DNA of 64,000 nucleotides. It comes from Algibacter amylolyticus (GTDB taxonomy: Bacteria > Bacteroidota > Bacteroidia > Flavobacteriales > Flavobacteriaceae). The position numbers and the translations under genes are program-made. Location: contig NZ_JACHGE010000008.1 in NCBI RefSeq assembly GCF_014202225.1, positions 133,912 through 197,911 of the forward strand, in the 5' to 3' direction. Shown in pieces: positions 46,731-55,760 of this stretch; positions within the stretch are counted from its first letter, which is position 1; every line of letters begins with the position of its first letter. The notes beneath the pieces were generated by a model. It worked only from the letters and a program-made list of their open reading frames with translations, searched no databases and had not been told where the DNA came from.

Positions 46731-46856
46731 GTAAATATAGGAAATAAGAATACATTTTTCCTTTAAAAATATGAATTAATTTACCTGAATTTAAAAAGTG
46801 ATGATTTAGATTTTCAATACTCTATTTGAAATATTTGAATTATAAAAACGATTAAT

Positions 46857-49800
46857 ATGATTAAATTATATAGCGCTTCTATTTTCTTTATATGCTTATT
46901 AAGCAGTTTCAGTTTTTCACAATCTCAGAATGATTGGGAGAACCCAGAAATATTTCAAATTAACCAAGTATTACCGCATACTAATTTAATGCCCTTTAAT
47001 ACCTTAAAAGAAGCTTTAAGTGTAGATAAAAAATCATCTTCAAATTTTACCAACCTTAATGGCGTTTGGAAATTTAATTTTTCAGAAAATTTAGAAAAAG
47101 CACCAGCAGACTTTTATAAAGATAATTATAACCATAAAAAATGGGATAATATAAACGTGCCTTCAAATTGGGAAATGGAAGGGTTTGGGTACGCTATGTT
47201 CAGAAATATTGGTCAGCCGTATGCGTCAAAACCGCCTTTAGTACCAAAAGAATTTAATCCTATTGGGTCTTATTACAGAACGTTTACATTGCCTAAAAAC
47301 TGGAAAGAAAAGCAACATTTTTTGCGTTTTGAAGGTGTTCAATCGGCATCTTATGTTTGGGTTAACGGGCAAAAAGTAGGGTATAATCAAGGTGCCATGG
47401 AACCTGCAGAATATGATATTACACCATATTTAAAAAATGGTAAAAATAGTATAGCTGTAAAAGTACTTCATTATAGTGATGGTTCATATTTAGAAGATCA
47501 AGATACATGGCGACTTGCCGGTATTTTTAGAGATGTATACGTTATGTCTACTCCAAAAACACATGTACACGATTATTACATAACAACAGATTTAGATGAA
47601 AGTTATAAAGATGCCACTTTAAATATTGAAGCCTTTGTAACTAATTTTAACAATGAAAATATTAGCAATCATGCTATTCGTGCACGTTTATTTAACGATA
47701 AAAAGAAGGAAATTTTATCTGAAACTTTAAATGTTAATACAGGAAATAAATTAGCGAACGGGCCTTTAAAATTCTCAGGTTCATTTTTAGTTAATAATCC
47801 TAAAAAATGGTCTGCAGAGCATCCTAATTTATATACTGTAACCTTAGAGCTTATAGATGCTAACAATAAAGTTGTAGAGGTTTTTAGTCATAAAACAGGT
47901 TTTAGAGAGGTTGAAGTAAAAAATAAAGCCATTTATGTTAATGGAATGCCTGTAAAATTAAATGCTGTAAATAGCCATATGATGCATCCAAAAACTGGGC
48001 ATGCAATGGATGTAGAGATCATGCGCAAAGATTTAATTTTAATGAAGCAGTTTAATGTTAATTGTGTTAGAACGAGTCACTACCCACCAAATGTGGAGTA
48101 TTTAGATTTAGCCGATGAATTAGGCATGTATATTATTGATGAAACTGGTGATGAAGCGCATAGTAACATTTATTTATCTAGCAGACTAGAGTGGAAGGAA
48201 CAATACTTGGACCGTATGCGAAAAATGGTATATCGAGATAGAAACCATGCCTCGGTAGTAATTTGGAGTGCCGGTAACGAAAGTGGCCCTGGAGATAATA
48301 TTTGTGCACTAATTGCCGAAGGAAAACAAATAGACCCAAGTCGTCCGGCATGGATGTATGGCGGTAATAGCGATGAAAATCCTAAAACGAACCCTATTAA
48401 ATGCGAAGATATTGTTGGTCCGCGTTATGTAACACCATTTACTCTTAAAAAACGGTTTGCATTAGGCGACGACCCTAGACCATCCTTTATGGATGAGTAT
48501 TTATCGGTGGCAGGAAATGCACTAGGCGGACTAGACGAATACTGGGATGTTATTTATAAATATCCACGCCTTACAGGTGGTGCCATTTGGGATTGGGTGA
48601 GCCCAGGAATAGATTCTAGATGGCGAACAACACCAGATGCTTCTCCTAACAATGTTACTGCTTCCTTAATGAATAAAGCACTACTAAAGGATGGCAAGTT
48701 TGGTAAAGCGCTTTATTTAAGTGGACACGACGACTGGTTGGAAGTATATAGAGATCCAGCTTTAGATATTTTAAATGATAAACTAACCTTATCCTTTTGG
48801 GTAAAGCCAGAGCAATACAATGGTGATGCTTATTTTATTACTAAAGGGAATTATCAATATGGTATTTTACAATCGAGCGATACTAAAATTCAATTCTACA
48901 TTCATACTGATAATATAGTTGTTTTGGAAGCCAATCTTCCAAATAATTGGTTAGGTAACTGGCATCAAGTGTCTGGTATTTACGATGGCGAAAACTTAAA
49001 GCTTTATATCAATGGCGTAGAGGTGGCTTCAAAAGCTGCAATGGGCAACATAATTAATGGGCCTTACCCTGTTAATGTTGGAAAGTCTGCCGAAATTATT
49101 GATAATCATTTAGGTTATCTAACACATACAACCATCGATAATGTTAGAATTTTCAATAAAGTAATTTCTGTTGAAGATTTAAAAAGTAATAGCGAGTCGC
49201 TCAAAAAAGAAGCATCACTTTGGTTAGATTTTGAATCTGAAACAGATGAATCTCACTATTACAGCATAGGTTTACCAGGAAGAACTTATGGTTTGGTATG
49301 GCCGGATAGAAGTGTACAGCCCGAATTATGGCAGTTAAAAAAATCGCCACAACCTGTCGAAATTAAGCTTGTTAATTTAGAAGCAGGAGATGTAGAAATT
49401 TTTAACCGTTATTCTTTTACCAATTTAAATAGTTTAAAAGCGCGTTGGGCTTTAAAAGCTAATGGAGAAGAAGTGGAGTCTGGATCCATAAAAATAGAAC
49501 TAGATCCGTTACAAAAGAAATTATTTAATATTCCCTACAAAACAAAACACTTTAAGGAAGCAACACATTATGTTTTAGAGTTAAGTTTTGCTCTTACTGA
49601 AGATAATACATGGGAGAAGAAAGGCTTTGAAGTAGCTTGGGAACAATTTGAATTTCCATTTATAGAAAAGAAACCTGTAACATTAGAAAGCCAAGGAGTG
49701 TCTGTAGCAGAAAACGCAGATAATATAGTATTTAAAGGTGCCGATTTTACGTATACATTTAGTAAAGAAAATGGATTGCTGTCGTCTTTAATTTTTAAAG

Positions 49801-50615
49801 GCAAAGAATATTTAAAACAAGGACCTAAATTTAATATTTGGCGTGCTCCACTTGCAAACGAGTTGGATGCTTGGGGAACATTCACTACCAAAATAGGACA
49901 TGAACAAGATGGCATGGGGCAAAACATTGCAAACGGATGGTATGCCTTAGGTCTAAACAATCTAGAACATGAAGTTGAAACCATGGAGATTATTAAAAAC
50001 AAAAATAGTGTCGGTTTAAAAGTGGCTGTATTGGCTACAACAAATCACATTAATAATGCTGCTACTGGTTTCTTTAATATATTTAATTATACCATTTCAA
50101 ATGAAGGCGAGATAAGCATAAAAACAACAGCATCGGCAGAAGGTGAGTTTACGCATTGGATTCCTAAAATAGGACTACAACTGCAATTGCCAAATACGTT
50201 TCAAAATATTAAATGGTATGGAAGAGGACCTTATGAAACCTACCCAGACAGAAAAACTGGAGCAAAATTTGGAAGTTACGAAACTACGGTAAAAGACGAT
50301 TATGTACCCTACATTATTCCGCAAGACCATGGTAATAAAACCGATGTGTATTGGACTTCTATTAGCGATAATAGTGGATATGGATTATTAATTAATAGCA
50401 ATGAAACATTTAATACAAGTGCACAAATGTATGATACGGATAATATGACGCGCGCTTACTACCAGCGTCAATTAAAAGATGTCGATTATGTAACCTTAAA
50501 CTTAGATCACAAAACTTCTGGAGTAGGAGGTACAGCTATTTCTATATTAAATGAGTATAGAGTGCTTCCTAAAGCTTATGAGTTTACCTTTTATATAAAA
50601 CCGTTTAAAAATTAA
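46857..50615 (+). CDS. GH2 family beta-galactosidase-like hydrolase with inserted LamG domain
   Basis: A 1252-residue secreted LacZ-type enzyme with a signal peptide ending around SFSFSQ. Sugar-binding and Ig-like domains (about 50-340; SYYRTF, VNGQKVGYNQGAMEPAEYD) precede the TIM barrel with acid/base Glu475 in IWSAGNESGPGDN and probable nucleophile Glu547 in FMDEYLSVAGNALGG, then GGAIWDWVSPG. A concanavalin-A/LamG-like domain (about 595-800: LTLSFWVKP, WHQVSGIYDGENLKLYING) is inserted before the remaining beta domains, including the C-terminal small chain-like domain with GRGPYETYPDRKTGA. It should cleave beta-galactosides or related sugars. There is no T9SS tail, so periplasmic location is likely. 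Controlled from the shared AraR-like operator. Confidence 0.92.
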   Translation: MIKLYSASIFFICLLSSFSFSQSQNDWENPEIFQINQVLPHTNLMPFNTLKEALSVDKKSSSNFTNLNGVWKFNFSENLEKAPADFYKDNYNHKKWDNINVPSNWEMEGFGYAMFRNIGQPYASKPPLVPKEFNPIGSYYRTFTLPKNWKEKQHFLRFEGVQSASYVWVNGQKVGYNQGAMEPAEYDITPYLKNGKNSIAVKVLHYSDGSYLEDQDTWRLAGIFRDVYVMSTPKTHVHDYYITTDLDESYKDATLNIEAFVTNFNNENISNHAIRARLFNDKKKEILSETLNVNTGNKLANGPLKFSGSFLVNNPKKWSAEHPNLYTVTLELIDANNKVVEVFSHKTGFREVEVKNKAIYVNGMPVKLNAVNSHMMHPKTGHAMDVEIMRKDLILMKQFNVNCVRTSHYPPNVEYLDLADELGMYIIDETGDEAHSNIYLSSRLEWKEQYLDRMRKMVYRDRNHASVVIWSAGNESGPGDNICALIAEGKQIDPSRPAWMYGGNSDENPKTNPIKCEDIVGPRYVTPFTLKKRFALGDDPRPSFMDEYLSVAGNALGGLDEYWDVIYKYPRLTGGAIWDWVSPGIDSRWRTTPDASPNNVTASLMNKALLKDGKFGKALYLSGHDDWLEVYRDPALDILNDKLTLSFWVKPEQYNGDAYFITKGNYQYGILQSSDTKIQFYIHTDNIVVLEANLPNNWLGNWHQVSGIYDGENLKLYINGVEVASKAAMGNIINGPYPVNVGKSAEIIDNHLGYLTHTTIDNVRIFNKVISVEDLKSNSESLKKEASLWLDFESETDESHYYSIGLPGRTYGLVWPDRSVQPELWQLKKSPQPVEIKLVNLEAGDVEIFNRYSFTNLNSLKARWALKANGEEVESGSIKIELDPLQKKLFNIPYKTKHFKEATHYVLELSFALTEDNTWEKKGFEVAWEQFEFPFIEKKPVTLESQGVSVAENADNIVFKGADFTYTFSKENGLLSSLIFKGKEYLKQGPKFNIWRAPLANELDAWGTFTTKIGHEQDGMGQNIANGWYALGLNNLEHEVETMEIIKNKNSVGLKVAVLATTNHINNAATGFFNIFNYTISNEGEISIKTTASAEGEFTHWIPKIGLQLQLPNTFQNIKWYGRGPYETYPDRKTGAKFGSYETTVKDDYVPYIIPQDHGNKTDVYWTSISDNSGYGLLINSNETFNTSAQMYDTDNMTRAYYQRQLKDVDYVTLNLDHKTSGVGGTAISILNEYRVLPKAYEFTFYIKPFKN

Positions 50616-50656
50616 TGAGACCAACCATTTTTTAGATACTCTCTCTCAATTTACTT

Positions 50657-50694
50657 AAGGGTTTACTGCGTAATATTTTACCAAGTAGACCCTT
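50657..50694 (+). terminator. Stem-loop terminator after the GH2 gene
   Basis: Eleven-bp arms AAGGGTTTACT (50657-50667) and AGTAGACCCTT (50684-50694), with one mismatch, lie 42 bp after the stop and are followed by TTACTTTTTT. Confidence 0.7.
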
Positions 50695-50807
50695 TTACTT
50701 TTTTAACTTATTTCTACAAGAGGATTTTTATGTTCAGATAAAGATTACACTTTAGTATGTTGATTTTACTAGCATAAACAGGTAGTCGATATTCCCTGTT
50801 GAATATT

Positions 50808-50826
50808 TAATGTAAAAACTACACTT
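50808..50826 (+). promoter_or_regulatory. AraR-like operator (distal) in a 787-bp gap
   Basis: TAATGTAAAAACTACACTT fits AANTGT-N7-ACACTT with one change in the left arm. A TATATTTA box lies 17 bp downstream (50843-50850). It is 577 bp before the next annotated gene. The gap 50616-51402 also holds a second operator at 51182, dyads ATTCATT/AATGAAT (51132-51156) and GGTGTCA/TGACACC (51259-51284), and a 23-codon ORF at 50872 that I do not call as a gene. Confidence 0.5.
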
Positions 50827-51181
50827 TTTGATTTTTTTTTTCTATATTTAACAATGTTAAGTAGTTAGGTCATGTGTTTTATAAAAGAATCAAAGAACGT
50901 TTTTTTAGGTTTATTTATAATTCCATATTTATTGTTTCTTTAGTTTAACAATATAATTAGTAGCAATAACTAGCACTAAAAACGAATCTAGTTTATAATG
51001 TGAATTAGAATTGTTTTTATACCGTTACCAGTAAAAATCATAAACCCTAAGAAAAATCAATTTACATATGTATTACATACCGTAGTGTAAATAGTAACCT
51101 TTTATAAATTTTATTAAAATACTAGAATAGTATTCATTGGTTGTTTACTAATGAATAAGGGATATTTACTTGTCTTTTTTT

Positions 51182-51200
51182 AAGTGTGATTTTTACACTT
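51182..51200 (+). promoter_or_regulatory. AraR-like operator upstream of the gene at 51403
   Basis: AAGTGTGATTTTTACACTT has perfect 6-bp arms and a 7-bp spacer, matching the series at 46706, 55664, 58340, 59965 and 60871. It is 203 bp before the start codon, so a long leader is implied if the promoter overlaps it. Confidence 0.7.
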
Positions 51201-51402
51201 TTATTCAATAAGTTAAAGTAAACTAATTCTCTAAATGATTTAATCCTTTTAAAACCAAGGTGTCAATTTAAATGTAATGACACCATAATATTAACCCTAA
51301 TAACATAATATGCCTATGATAAAATAAAGCGTAAACAAAAAAGAATAAAATGAAAAATGAAGAATTAAAATTAATTTAATATTTAAATAGTAAAACAAAC
51401 TT

Positions 51403-53586
51403 ATGAAAACTAAATACTTATTAATATTCTTTGGAATACTTTTTTCAATGGCTATTCAAGCTCAAAATAGTATTACATTATTAAACCGACCAACCTCCGT
51501 AGTAGCAGGAGATTCCATTGATTTCACCGTCAATTACACTAAGAGTTTTTCTACGGCAAGAATTATGGTTAAATTCCATGACACGAATACCAATAGCCAA
51601 CTAGAATTTGATATTATCTCTGGTATAACCGCTAATTCAGGAACTTTAAATTTTAAAGTTTTAGCACCATCAACAATTGGTACTAATTATGAAATTAGAG
51701 CACAGTTATTAGAAAACTGGTCTGGAAGAGCCGATGATAACGGAGCAGTATCAGTAGTAACAGGGGCATCACCACAAGCAAATAGTGTAACTATTTTAAA
51801 TCGTCCTACTTCAGTTACGGCTAATGATGTAATAACTTTTAATGTGAGTTATACCAAAGACTTTCCAACCGCTAAGTTATTAGTGAAATTTCAAGACACC
51901 AATACAAATAGTCAACTAAACTTCGACATTATATCTTCTATTACTGCCAATTCAGGAACCTTACCTTTAACGGTACAAGCACCTGGTTCGGCTGGTACAA
52001 ATTATGAAATTCACGCACAACTATTAGAAGGTTGGGGCGGAAGAGCCAGCGAGATTGCTGGCGTTACAGTTACAACAGGTACACCGCCGGGAGGTAATAA
52101 TACACTCGCAATTGTTAACACCCCTGCAGATCCTATTAATAACGGAACTATTAGAACAGTAAACGTACAATATAGTGCGCTTCAAGCAGGTAAAATAGAG
52201 GTTGAAGTACGTGACAACCATGAAGTAGGACCTAATGATATCATCATTGGAAAAGCGTCAACAAACATAACTTCTGCAGGTAGTGGCACTGTGCCAATTA
52301 ACTTAGTAATTAATAACGGTAATCCAGCAGCTGTAAACCTTCTTCGAGTACTTATGTACGACACTTCTGGATCGTTAGTTTCAGTGCAAAATATTCCAAC
52401 GCAACAGCTTAATAAAGGCGATGGTGTTATTACTTATAGAGGACAAATAGGTTATGAAAATGGGCGTTGGCAAAACGAAAAATTTGCGGAGGCTTTAGGC
52501 AATGGTTATTATAGCAACTGGTTTGTTAACGAAAATTGGCAAGGTGATATTACGGCTAAATTTGGACCTGCCGAACAAGCATCTTGGGTAGAATGGGATA
52601 ATAATGGTTCTTCAGGAGGGCCTTATAGTCATTCTGAATTTGATATTAAAATTCAAAAATTTTCTTGGCATAATGATAAAGATAATGTAGACCGTGGTTA
52701 TCCAACTAAAATAGCTTCGCTATCTAATAATGTAACCTGTACGGCAACAGGACAATGGGGACCTAATAGTGAAGGTCGTACATTTTTAAACATGACCGCG
52801 TGGTTATACGATAAATCAGGATCTATTGATAATACTTTTAAAAGATCGGATATTATTGTACATACTTGGGATAATTCTGGAAATTTAGCGCAAAAGTATG
52901 CCGCAGATCCTAATGATAATTTAGAGCCATTGGCTAATATTACCAGTGGAGGTATTACATATCATGTGTTAAAAAGAAATACAGGCGGATATGGTGAGGA
53001 AGCAACCTATAATTTAGTGCCAACTAACAATCCTCGAGATGGTATTTGGCAAACCACTTTTAGTACAACACCTTTTTCTGTATCAATAAGTATGAAAGAT
53101 ATTTTACAGAAGTTAATAGTTGTTGATGCCAATAGTAATTTACCAGTTTTAACTAACCAATGGTATGTTCATGGTTTAGAGTGGACATATATAGGGTCGT
53201 CTGGAGATACGGTAGGAGGAGCGGTTATACAGGACAGTAAAGCTAAACTAACTTTAACTTCTTATACTATTCCAGATTTAAATGCTTCATCTTCTAAACC
53301 AGCTGGTCCAACAAAAGCGACTAAAGAGGAGACTATCGATTTGGAAGAAATGGTATATCCAAACCCTTTTTCAGATTCATTTACTTATAGATATAACTCA
53401 GAATTTAAAGACGCAGTTAGCTTAGAATTATTTTCAATTGATGGAAGAAGAGTTAAAGTAGTTACCAACACCAACAAAAACTCTAATAGTATAACATTTA
53501 ATACAAGCCACTTAAGTAGAGGTATGTATGTGCTAAGAATTAGTTCCGGGAATGCTATTAGAACAAAAAAAATAGTAAAAAAATAA
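51403..53586 (+). CDS. T9SS-exported Ig-module protein with unrecognised C-terminal beta module
   Basis: A 727-residue secreted protein: signal peptide (MKTKYLLIFFGILFSMAIQA), two Ig-like modules (about 22-125 and 128-230; each has NSGTL and AQLLE-W motifs), a third divergent one (about 232-345), then a module of about 280 residues (350-630) I cannot assign, and a T9SS sorting tail (YPNPFSDSF ... SRGMYVLRISSG). Module landmarks are VITYRGQ, EFDIKIQKFSWH, DRGYPT, NMTAWL, RSDIIVHTWDN and QWYVHGLEWTYIG. The same module occurs in the protein at 55761. The strand pattern faintly recalls GH12, but Asn occupies the nucleophile position, so I do not call an enzyme. An AraR-like operator lies upstream. 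Confidence 0.85.
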   Translation: MKTKYLLIFFGILFSMAIQAQNSITLLNRPTSVVAGDSIDFTVNYTKSFSTARIMVKFHDTNTNSQLEFDIISGITANSGTLNFKVLAPSTIGTNYEIRAQLLENWSGRADDNGAVSVVTGASPQANSVTILNRPTSVTANDVITFNVSYTKDFPTAKLLVKFQDTNTNSQLNFDIISSITANSGTLPLTVQAPGSAGTNYEIHAQLLEGWGGRASEIAGVTVTTGTPPGGNNTLAIVNTPADPINNGTIRTVNVQYSALQAGKIEVEVRDNHEVGPNDIIIGKASTNITSAGSGTVPINLVINNGNPAAVNLLRVLMYDTSGSLVSVQNIPTQQLNKGDGVITYRGQIGYENGRWQNEKFAEALGNGYYSNWFVNENWQGDITAKFGPAEQASWVEWDNNGSSGGPYSHSEFDIKIQKFSWHNDKDNVDRGYPTKIASLSNNVTCTATGQWGPNSEGRTFLNMTAWLYDKSGSIDNTFKRSDIIVHTWDNSGNLAQKYAADPNDNLEPLANITSGGITYHVLKRNTGGYGEEATYNLVPTNNPRDGIWQTTFSTTPFSVSISMKDILQKLIVVDANSNLPVLTNQWYVHGLEWTYIGSSGDTVGGAVIQDSKAKLTLTSYTIPDLNASSSKPAGPTKATKEETIDLEEMVYPNPFSDSFTYRYNSEFKDAVSLELFSIDGRRVKVVTNTNKNSNSITFNTSHLSRGMYVLRISSGNAIRTKKIVKK

Positions 53587-53609
53587 TAGTTAATTTGTAA
53601 AAAAAAGAG

Positions 53610-53640
53610 TCGCTTAATTAAGTTTAAGCGATTTTTTTTA
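53610..53640 (+). terminator. Stem-loop terminator
   Basis: TCGCTTAA (53610-53617) pairs with TTAAGCGA (53624-53631), followed by eight T residues. It ends the transcript of the gene at 51403. Confidence 0.85.
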
Positions 53641-53825
53641 TGTTAAAAATCCGGGTAATTAGAGTTTTAGTAGGTAAGAGATTTAAAATTTTGTTTTATC
53701 TGCAATGCAGCTAAGATTTATGTTAAAGCATGAATTTATGAGTATTAGTAATTATAAAAGGCTTAGCTTTAGCTTAAAAAAAATTAATCCACGCATATTT
53801 CTAGAAATTATTTACATTTTATTTT

Positions 53826-53871
53826 AAGTGTGCAAGTTACATTTAAATAAAAAAGTGTATATTTAACAAAT
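53826..53871 (+). promoter_or_regulatory. One or two AraR-like operators upstream of the gene at 53957
   Basis: AAGTGTGCAAGTTACATTT (53826-53844) fits the dyad with one right-arm change. A weaker second copy, AAGTGTATATTTAACAAAT (53853-53871), starts 27 bp later and contains a TATATTTA -7-like box. The rest of the 370-bp gap is AT-rich and shows no gene besides the terminator. Confidence 0.6.
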
Positions 53872-53956
53872 AAAGAGATTGTTTAAAAAAAATAGTGCCT
53901 ATGAATATATTAATTGAAGAGAAAAACTAATTACTAATTTAAAACAAACAAAAATT

Positions 53957-54685
53957 ATGAAAACAAAAATACTATTACTATTTACTGCAATACTAATGTC
54001 ATTGTCATTGCAAGCACAGAATTCAATAGCGATTGTTAACCCTCCAGCTTCCGTAGAAGGAAACACGAATATTGATATTACCTTTGATTATACTTTAGCA
54101 GAGCTTGGTCATGCATTTATAAGGTTTAAAAATGCAGATGGAAATCTTACGGCAAGTCCTGTTTATGATTTGCCTGCAGGTTCTGGTACTTTAACTGTAT
54201 CACTTGAAATACCTCGTTCGTTTAATGGAGAAGAATTACCTCTAGATAATTCTTACAGCTATCAAGCACAGTTGTTTAATTCAAATTATTCGGCAACTTT
54301 AGCTAGTGTAGATTATAATGGCGTTACGTTAACGGCAGCAACAAATTTTATAGAATTAACTAGTTACCCTACAACAGTAAATGCTAATTCTACTGTTGAT
54401 CTTACCTTTGATTATGCTACAACAGGACCTAATGGAGGTGATTTATGGGTATTTATTAAGTTTCGAAACGGAGCTAATGGAGATTTGACTCAGGGTAGTA
54501 AGAAATTAACTTCAACTTCAGGAAGTGAAACCATAAGTGTTCCAATACCAGATGAAGCATTAGGGAGCGACTATAATTTTCAGGCACAATTTTATGATTT
54601 GGGTCCACAAGGAAATAATTGGTCTTATTTCGCAGCCGATACTGTTGAAGGAATTACTTTAGAAGAAGCAGTGGCCCCAGCTAAT
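53957..54685 (+). repeat. 729-bp in-frame direct duplication, copy 1 (copy 2 at 55761-56489)
   Basis: Codons 1-243 of the genes at 53957 and 55761 align without gaps; I count about 25 amino-acid differences (roughly 90 percent identity), with many long identical DNA runs. Similarity stops sharply after the shared APAN, where the two proteins continue with different module types. This shows a recent duplication or recombination. Confidence 0.85.
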
Positions 54686-55576
54686 GAAATAATGATGACA
54701 GTTGCTCCTACAACGGTTGCAGCAGGATCAGACGTAAATGTTACTTTTGATTATACAACAGATGTGGTTAATGCGCATATTTTTATACGTTTAAGACAAG
54801 GTACTACTAATTTAACCGATGTTAATCAAATAGTAACCGCTGGCTCAGGAACTTTAACATTACCACTTCCTATACCAGGTGATGCCTTAGGTGGAGGTTA
54901 TAACTATCAGGCTCAGATATTTGATATTGATACGGGGTATGGTTTTGTAGTTGGTGAAGATATATCAGGAGTTACAGTGGATCCAGCACCAGCAAATACA
55001 GTTGCTATAAATAGTGTACCAAACCCTGTATTGATTAGTTCAGAACAGGATATTACAGTTAGCTATACTAAAGATATAGCTGAAGATCTTTTTGTAGTGC
55101 TAAGAATTTTAGATGGTGCTGGCAATGAATTGGATGCGGAATATGGTCAAGCAATGGGGGCTTCTGGAGATATAGCAATGAGTATTACAATTCCTGAAAC
55201 TGAAGCTGAAGATTATAGCTTTAATGTGCAGCTTTTGGATGTAACAAGTGCTGTAATGTACGAGAAAACCTATAGAGGGATAGTGGCTGCTACGTCGTTA
55301 AGTGCAGAAGATTTTAAATCAAACTTTAAAAATCTATCTGTTTATCCTAATCCATTTAACGATTCATTTTCTTATAAATTTGATGATAATTTAAGCGATC
55401 CGGCACGTGTTGAAATTTACACAATAGACGGTAGAAAAATTAAAAGCCTAATAAGTGAAAATAGATCTTATGGTAATTCTGGTACTGTAAACACAAGTCA
55501 GTTAAGTAGAGGACTTTATCTTGTCCGTATTTCTTCAGGAGAACTACAAGGTACTAGAAAGCTTATTAAAAATTAG
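53957..55576 (+). CDS. T9SS-exported protein of four Ig-like modules
   Basis: A 539-residue secreted protein made almost wholly of four Ig-like modules of about 105 residues (signal to 22; modules near 23-130, 131-240, 241-350 and 351-450). Each has an N-terminal I-x-PP/PTTV strand, SGTLT-type and Y-x-(F/Y)QAQ-(L/I/F)F-type strands. A T9SS sorting tail with YPNPFNDSFSYKF and SRGLYLVRISSG ends it. There is no catalytic domain visible, so it is likely a glycan-binding or cell-surface adhesive protein. Its first 243 codons match those of the gene at 55761 without gaps. Module three most resembles those of the phosphatase at 41380. AraR-like operators lie upstream. Confidence 0.85.
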   Translation: MKTKILLLFTAILMSLSLQAQNSIAIVNPPASVEGNTNIDITFDYTLAELGHAFIRFKNADGNLTASPVYDLPAGSGTLTVSLEIPRSFNGEELPLDNSYSYQAQLFNSNYSATLASVDYNGVTLTAATNFIELTSYPTTVNANSTVDLTFDYATTGPNGGDLWVFIKFRNGANGDLTQGSKKLTSTSGSETISVPIPDEALGSDYNFQAQFYDLGPQGNNWSYFAADTVEGITLEEAVAPANEIMMTVAPTTVAAGSDVNVTFDYTTDVVNAHIFIRLRQGTTNLTDVNQIVTAGSGTLTLPLPIPGDALGGGYNYQAQIFDIDTGYGFVVGEDISGVTVDPAPANTVAINSVPNPVLISSEQDITVSYTKDIAEDLFVVLRILDGAGNELDAEYGQAMGASGDIAMSITIPETEAEDYSFNVQLLDVTSAVMYEKTYRGIVAATSLSAEDFKSNFKNLSVYPNPFNDSFSYKFDDNLSDPARVEIYTIDGRKIKSLISENRSYGNSGTVNTSQLSRGLYLVRISSGELQGTRKLIKN

Positions 55577-55605
55577 TTGTTTTATTAGTAGTTTTAGTTT
55601 AAAAG

Positions 55606-55631
55606 TTCGTCTAAATACATATTTAGACGAA
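55606..55631 (+). terminator. Stem-loop terminator
   Basis: Perfect 12-bp arms TTCGTCTAAATA (55606-55617) and complement (55620-55631) with a 2-nt spacer, followed by TTTTTT. It ends the transcript of the gene at 53957. Confidence 0.88.
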
Positions 55632-55663
55632 TTTTTTATTAAAAAAACAGGGTGATTTAATTT

Positions 55664-55682
55664 AAATGTGTATATTACACTT
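55664..55682 (+). promoter_or_regulatory. AraR-like operator upstream of the gene at 55761
   Basis: AAATGTGTATATTACACTT, identical over all 19 bp to the site at 58340, lies 79 bp before the start codon. The embedded TATATTAC may be a diverged -7 box. Confidence 0.72.
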
Positions 55683-55760
55683 AATTAGATTAAGAGGTGT
55701 CATTTTATGTTAAATGTTAACTGCTTTTTTAAATACTAATTATAAAAAAAAAGAAAAATT

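Noticed and set aside
49568-50002. Minus-strand frame of 144 residues inside the GH2 gene
   Set aside because: It overlaps conserved GH2 C-terminal domains and has no signal or motif of its own.
50734-50752. ACACTT at 50747 as an operator
   Set aside because: The matching left arm reads TCAGAT, so it is only a half-site.
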